Part shown: positions 60,153-64,000 of the stretch, in pieces | Layout: every line of letters starts with the position of its first letter | Position numbering within the stretch: the first letter of the stretch is position 1 | Source: Candidatus Melainabacteria bacterium | GTDB lineage: Bacteria; Cyanobacteriota; Vampirovibrionia; Obscuribacterales; Obscuribacteraceae | NCBI GenBank assembly: GCA_017307165.1 | Contig: JAFKGK010000001.1 | Coordinates: forward strand, 558,001-622,000 | Length of the DNA: 64,000 nucleotides | Direction: 5' to 3' | Translations under genes and position numbers: made by a program | The notes under the pieces: model-generated | The model's database searches: none | The model's input: the letters and a program-made list of their open reading frames with translations, nothing else | Told to the model about the DNA's origin: nothing

Positions 60153-61131
60153 AGTTGAGATAGTCTTTGAGAGCACTGGTCCGCTCAAAATGCTTGAGTT
60201 TTTGCATTGCTCTAGACTCGAGCTGTCTGGTGCGATCGTCGCTCAAACCCAACAATGGTGCCACTTGAGGTATGGTCATGGGGGTACCACCGTTTAAACC
60301 ATATTTGAGTGAAAGGACGGCTTTTTCTCGTGGCGCCAATTTGCTCATGGCGGCTTCCAGATCGACTTTGAGGAGCTCACTTGTAGCCTTGCCATCGGTA
60401 GAAGCATTGTCGTCCGCCATACGATCGATAAGGGCTTCTCCCTCGCCTTCTTCGGCATATGAGAGGTCGAGCGAGATAGGCTCCTGCATGGATGTCGTCA
60501 GTGCCACCACTTTTTTGAGATCCAGCTTGGCTTCTACTGAGAGTTCTTCGGGCGAGGGTGTGCGCCCTTCGCGGTTAAAGAAATCTCTGCTGACCTGATT
60601 GAGTTTTTGTACTGATTCGCTCATATGCACTGGGATGCGGATCGTATGGCCCTTTTCCTGGGTTGCCCTCACTACTGCTTGACGTATCCACCAAGTCGCA
60701 TAGGTCGAAAATCTAAAGCCCTTTGACGGGTCGAACTTTTCGACTGCTCTCATCAGTCCCAGATTGCCCTCTTGAATCAAATCGAGCAGGGACAGTCCAC
60801 GATTGACATATTTTTTTGCGATATTGACCACCAACCTGAGATTGGCTTCAGTGAGCCTTGTGCGGGCTTCGGAGGAGCCGTTCTTATAAGCCGTGGCTAA
60901 TTCTACTTCTTGCTGTTTTGTCAGCAGTTTAAAGCGTCCCAGGCTCTTTAGATAAATAGCCAGGGTCTCATCCTGGTGAGGCAGCGCCTTAAACTTGGCA
61001 TCAGGACTGTATTTTATGTCTTCGTCTTCTTCGCTTGAGGCATTGTGGCGTGAGGAAGAAGCGCCCGACAAAACTTCGTCATCCAGACCGAATGTCAGAT
61101 CGTCTACGAGTTTTTTGCTTGGGTTGAACAT
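60151..61131 (-). CDS. Sigma-70 family RNA polymerase sigma factor
   Basis: 326 aa from ATG 61131 (GAGGCG upstream; GTG 61143 is an alternative). Region 1.2 '[18 protein letters not shown]', region 2 '[26 protein letters not shown]' shown in part, '[18 protein letters not shown]' and '[18 protein letters not shown]', regions 3 and 4 ending '[18 protein letters not shown]'. Region 1.1 is short and acidic. Region 2.4 and the recognition helix differ somewhat from the housekeeping type, so a group 2 factor is more likely than RpoD. Convergent with the respiratory operon. Confidence 0.9.
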   Translation of the reverse strand: MFNPSKKLVDDLTFGLDDEVLSGASSSRHNASSEEDEDIKYSPDAKFKALPHQDETLAIYLKSLGRFKLLTKQQEVELATAYKNGSSEARTRLTEANLRLVVNIAKKYVNRGLSLLDLIQEGNLGLMRAVEKFDPSKGFRFSTYATWWIRQAVVRATQEKGHTIRIPVHMSESVQKLNQVSRDFFNREGRTPSPEELSVEAKLDLKKVVALTTSMQEPISLDLSYAEEGEGEALIDRMADDNASTDGKATSELLKVDLEAAMSKLAPREKAVLSLKYGLNGGTPMTIPQVAPLLGLSDDRTRQLESRAMQKLKHFERTSALKDYLN

Positions 61132-61511
61132 GGTTCGCCTCACTTTTTTGATTAGACCGGCCTATTAATGAATCTGATGGTTAAACCGGTACTTTACTAT
61201 TAAAGCACTAGTACTCGACCGGTCGTCTAGTCGATAAGCATTGCTTAATATAGAGACAAAAAAGGCCGCTAGATGCGGCCTCTTTTATTGATTAGTAATG
61301 GATTGCCGCCGTTGGGCTTGGTTAATCTTTCTCGCGGGTAGTCGAGACGGCGGCCTCATTGATAACAATATCTACTTGACCTGCACAAAATCTATAGGGT
61401 TAACACTAGGAATCTTTTTATTGTCAAGGGGCGTTGTCAAAAGGTCATTGCCAAGGAGGTACTGGCAAGAAAGCTGGGCCTAATTGCCGGCCGAAGTGCT
61501 GCGTAAAGCCG
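61132..61511. other. Gene-free region with terminator and long inverted repeat
   Basis: About 380 nt without a credible gene; the 61-aa frame at 61298 has no family or ribosome site. It contains a terminator (61263-61285), an 8-bp long-range inverted repeat GCCGCCGT (61305-61312) with ACGGCGGC (61347-61354) around further short stems, and AT-rich stretches before the sigma gene. A small structured RNA is possible but not shown. Confidence 0.5.
61263..61288. terminator. Rho-independent terminator
   Basis: AGGCCGC (61263-61269) and GCGGCCT (61275-61281), loop TAGAT, followed by CTTTTATT on the plus strand; on the minus strand the preceding A6 gives a T tract. The minus-strand gene at 61512-61991 could use it. 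Confidence 0.75.
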
Positions 61512-61991
61512 TTATTTTTCTTTTTGGATGTATCTGATCTGATAGCTGGCTCGGTAGAGCTTTTCGGGAGTAAACTCCGGTCCAGAAATCTGTATGGTCA
61601 CCATATTGCCATCTTTATTTGTGGCAGTCATGGCTCCATTGCCTGAGTGCAGCATATTCCACTTATACATCTGCAGGGTGTTCTTCCACCATTCAAAGAC
61701 TGTATTGCGGTCTTCTTTTACATTAAAGGTCATCACATACGATGGGCCCTGCTTGGGCACGTGATAGGTAAAACCGCTGATAAATTTGGGTTGGCCAGTA
61801 TAGTCCGGAATATCAGGGAGAGATACTTTTTCTTTGAGAGACTCTGGCGGCGATGCTATAGACTGATTTTTTTGCTGGTTATATTGAGCCAGAGCCTGGG
61901 TATTTGCCATCGAAACCAGTGCAGCCAGCGAAGCTATGATGCAGAACGTTTGCTTGACAATAGCGGGTTTGGTGTTGAATGCCGAAGCCAT
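61512..61991 (-). CDS. Secreted hypothetical protein
   Basis: 159 aa with a signal peptide (IIASLAALVSMANTQALA, to about residue 35) and a Gln/Asn-rich linker. The mature part, 'FISGFTYHVPKQGPSYVMTF' to 'MVTIQISGPEFTP', looks like a compact beta-rich domain of about 100 aa. 'WWKNTLQMYKWNML' is a distinctive aromatic helix. Family not recognised. It stands alone between a terminator-bearing spacer and the large gene at the window end. Confidence 0.7.
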   Translation of the reverse strand: MASAFNTKPAIVKQTFCIIASLAALVSMANTQALAQYNQQKNQSIASPPESLKEKVSLPDIPDYTGQPKFISGFTYHVPKQGPSYVMTFNVKEDRNTVFEWWKNTLQMYKWNMLHSGNGAMTATNKDGNMVTIQISGPEFTPEKLYRASYQIRYIQKEK

Positions 61992-62076
61992 GTGCTCACT
62001 CCAGAGGTATCTAATTGTTATTGCCTCGATTGGACTAGATTGAAACGCGAATCCATGATATCAGGCTTAGAAAACA

Positions 62077-62107
62077 AAAATGGTCTCCCTTTTTGGGAGA
62101 CCATTTT
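62077..62107 (-). terminator. Strong intrinsic terminator
   Basis: AAAATGGTCTCCC (62077-62089) and GGGAGACCATTTT (62095-62107), a perfect 13-bp stem with a T5 loop. Read on the minus strand it ends TTTTTGTTTT and lies 50 nt past the stop of the large gene at 62157. Confidence 0.9.
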
Positions 62108-62156
62108 GCTTCTATCGGTTTTGGTTTCGGACTTTCATTCGATCTTGCGATTCGAA

Positions 62157-64000
62157 TTAGTTGGGGCGGCAGAACCTGGTTCCTTCTACTTCTTGTTCGA
62201 AGCGGAGCTCGCCTAGCAGATTGTTGAATCCAGAGCCCGGCTGCCATACGGCGGAGTCGGTACCCTTGATGCCAGGGTTGTCTGCTTGGGTGAAAGGAAC
62301 TTCGTAATAGCCACCATCTCCGATGGGCGCTCCGCCGATACCTTTTTCGGTATTAACAGCGTAGTGGTTGAGCGGATACGAGAGCTGGCAGTTTTTGGCG
62401 CCGCCTGTACCGTTAGTGGTTGCACCATCAGGAGCATTGAGAGCACTGTCGGACCAGGGCAATTGCTTGCCCATCTTGAGCGAGCCGTTTTCTACGTAGA
62501 GATAGAGCTTGCCGTTGACATTGGGACCATTGTTGTTGCGGGTCAGCGAGTAGTCGCCATCGCCGAGATCGAGTTTGACAGAAGCCATCTTGGCTCTGAC
62601 GTCGCTCTCTTTGATATTTTTGTCGACTTGCTGCAGGCGTTCGGTGATCGAGGTGTAGATATTTGCCTTGGTGCAGTTATCCATTTGATCGATCAGTTCG
62701 GCAGGAGATCCGTTTACCAGATAGTTTACAAAGACTTCGGCACCATAGGCACCCTTGGTGTAAGGCTTGCCGGATCCGGGAGTACCGGGCAGGCAGTTGT
62801 TGCCTTTGTCGTCCTTCCAGGCTTTGAGGCCAGAGGGCTGGAGTCCTACACCAACAGTGGCGCAAAACTTGCCGCCGGCTCTTCCGGAGATCTTGCCGAG
62901 GAGGTCGGCTTTCATAAATTCTACGTTTGAGAGACCATCGCCGTCATAAGCGCTGGAAGCGCTGCCGCCACCAGTGATATCACGGCCGTAGTTTTTGGCC
63001 CAGGTGTCGAGGTCGGTGACGCACTTGTCTGTAGGAGACAGAGAGTCATCGTACATGGTGTGATCGCAGTGCTTGACACTACTGGTGATACCGAGCAATT
63101 GGGCTTCGGTCGGGGTTTGTCCTTTGCCGGGGCCATATCTCAGAGAGTGCGAGCTCGGATTGTCGAGGTAGCTCTTGAGATTTTTGCTGGCCCAGATCGA
63201 GGGATCGCCTGCGCCATGCTTGGCAGAGTCAGGGTATTGGGTCTCGTCTTCCCATTCAGCCTGGTGACCGGAGGCGCCAGTAGTGGTCTGGTTGTAGCTG
63301 GACCAGGCATTTAGCTCGGATACATTGGTGGTAAACACACCATTGCTCGAAGAAAAGATGCCGGGGCTGGTAGGCGTAAACAACTCATTGTTGAAGATGT
63401 CGTTGGCGCCATCGGACACAGGAATGCCCTGAGGTTGGCCGTTGACTTTTTCAGCAGAGGCGTTGTTGAGGATGCGAACAAATCCACGAGGGATATTGGC
63501 CTGAAACTCTTTATCGATAACGCCGACGATAGCACAGGCGGTGGCACCACCAAGTGCACCTGATTTGGCATCGATCGCTTGAGAGTCTGTCTTCCAGGAG
63601 TTGGGGGGAATAGCGGAAGCAATTGCGTTAGCCGAAGGATTGTTGGTGGTGAACTTGTTATTGTCAGCCAAGTGGGTCTTGGTCTGTGGCAATACAGGTA
63701 CACCCATCAACTCTACGGTGCTATTGCCGAGTTTGACGGTAAACGGTATATAACCGGCAATGTACTTGGATGAAGGGTCTATTTTGCTGGATTGGTTGGC
63801 AGTGTTGGCTAAATTGCTGATAGAGCTGGACCACTGCGCCGTCACTTCGTTAGGGATGTAGACGTTGGTAGAGCCGCCTTCTTTCATGTAGCCGGCTTGC
63901 AGCTTGGAGATGGTGGCCTTGTTGCCGTTCCACATCTTGGTATTGTTTTGATTGGACAGACTGTTAAAGTCGTTTTTTAGATCTCCGAAAGACGACTTGG
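62157..64000 (-). CDS. Large unknown protein, 5' end outside the window
   Basis: The frame is open from the stop at 62157-62159 to the window edge, beyond the first visible ATG at 63935, so the start is missing; at least 613 residues are seen. No membrane helix or heme motif is visible. The sequence is rich in Asn, Gly, Ser and Thr, with a few Cys ('FCATVGVGLQP', 'NCTKANIY', 'FCRPN') and short sorting-like or helical segments ('LNAWSSYNQTTTGASG'). Such composition fits an exported surface or pilus-associated protein, perhaps TadG-like, but this is a guess; no family is recognised. Confidence 0.7.
   Translation of the reverse strand, partial: KSSFGDLKNDFNSLSNQNNTKMWNGNKATISKLQAGYMKEGGSTNVYIPNEVTAQWSSSISNLANTANQSSKIDPSSKYIAGYIPFTVKLGNSTVELMGVPVLPQTKTHLADNNKFTTNNPSANAIASAIPPNSWKTDSQAIDAKSGALGGATACAIVGVIDKEFQANIPRGFVRILNNASAEKVNGQPQGIPVSDGANDIFNNELFTPTSPGIFSSSNGVFTTNVSELNAWSSYNQTTTGASGHQAEWEDETQYPDSAKHGAGDPSIWASKNLKSYLDNPSSHSLRYGPGKGQTPTEAQLLGITSSVKHCDHTMYDDSLSPTDKCVTDLDTWAKNYGRDITGGGSASSAYDGDGLSNVEFMKADLLGKISGRAGGKFCATVGVGLQPSGLKAWKDDKGNNCLPGTPGSGKPYTKGAYGAEVFVNYLVNGSPAELIDQMDNCTKANIYTSITERLQQVDKNIKESDVRAKMASVKLDLGDGDYSLTRNNNGPNVNGKLYLYVENGSLKMGKQLPWSDSALNAPDGATTNGTGGAKNCQLSYPLNHYAVNTEKGIGGAPIGDGGYYEVPFTQADNPGIKGTDSAVWQPGSGFNNLLGELRFEQEVEGTRFCRPN

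Noticed and set aside
61298..61483. 61-codon frame in the spacer after the sigma gene
   Set aside because: Starts inside the inverted repeat region, no ribosome site and no family resemblance.

Overview
The window looks like a chromosome segment from a non-photosynthetic relative of Cyanobacteria, most like the Vampirovibrionia/Melainabacteria order Obscuribacterales. This assignment is inference from gene content. The signs are an LPS-type Gram-negative envelope (waaA, lpxK, a GT9 glycosyltransferase, a secretin), Ser/Thr kinases that start with a zinc ribbon, a cyanobacterial-type HNH protein, a BtpA homologue without photosystem genes, and an unusual cytochrome bc plus C-family oxidase operon. 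Genes are dense, TTG and GTG starts are common, and no insertion sequence, prophage, CRISPR array or tRNA was seen.

Layout. 1-3.2 kb: end of an unknown gene, a family 4 uracil-DNA glycosylase, then a cobalamin riboswitch directly ahead of a hotdog acyl-CoA thioesterase, and a convergent TPM-domain membrane protein. 3.2-11 kb: a zinc-ribbon kinase, hemW, two secreted TPR proteins around a secretin, and a DJ-1/PfpI protein. 11-16.2 kb (minus): rpsB-tsf-pyrH-frr-glmS. 16.5-23.9 kb (plus): HNH, priA, waaA, lpxK, GT9 and a secreted protein. 23.9-29 kb: gyrB-pgsA-like on minus, ribF-recF on plus. 29-32.5 kb: a second kinase, a protein with MshEN-like repeats, and a tandem universal stress protein. 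32.5-40.1 kb: a divergent catabolic block (VOC/HPPD-like, BtpA, KynB-like cyclase and asparaginase on minus; RidA, aldehyde dehydrogenase, SDR and saccharopine-dehydrogenase-like on plus) that resembles parts of the lower kynurenine pathway. 40-51 kb: thioredoxin-like protein, M20 dipeptidase, acyl-CoA ligase, an RNase J homologue without its metal ligands, an HD-GYP protein, lepB, gcvPA and pth.

51.2-60.1 kb is one respiratory operon: ccoN, a fused diheme ccoO, ccoS, small membrane proteins, a diheme c-type lipoprotein, a Rieske protein, a long cytochrome b, a second cytochrome b fused to a 2[4Fe-4S] ferredoxin, and an MvhD-like protein. The long cytochrome b keeps one axial-His pair (H101/H219), but the other pair is replaced by Arg115 and Tyr233. 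The second cytochrome b keeps all four His. This suggests a quinol-oxidising complex with two unlike cytochrome b subunits feeding a cbb3-type oxidase, possibly with a low-potential branch to iron-sulfur and MvhD proteins. It is the strongest candidate for an undescribed system here. A sigma-70 family factor, a secreted protein and a large incomplete surface or secreted protein close the window.

Other signals: several promoters place TATAAT 6-7 nt from an ATG with no Shine-Dalgarno, implying leaderless mRNAs; PriA starts with a beta-clamp-like motif; one SDR lacks the YxxxK catalytic pair.
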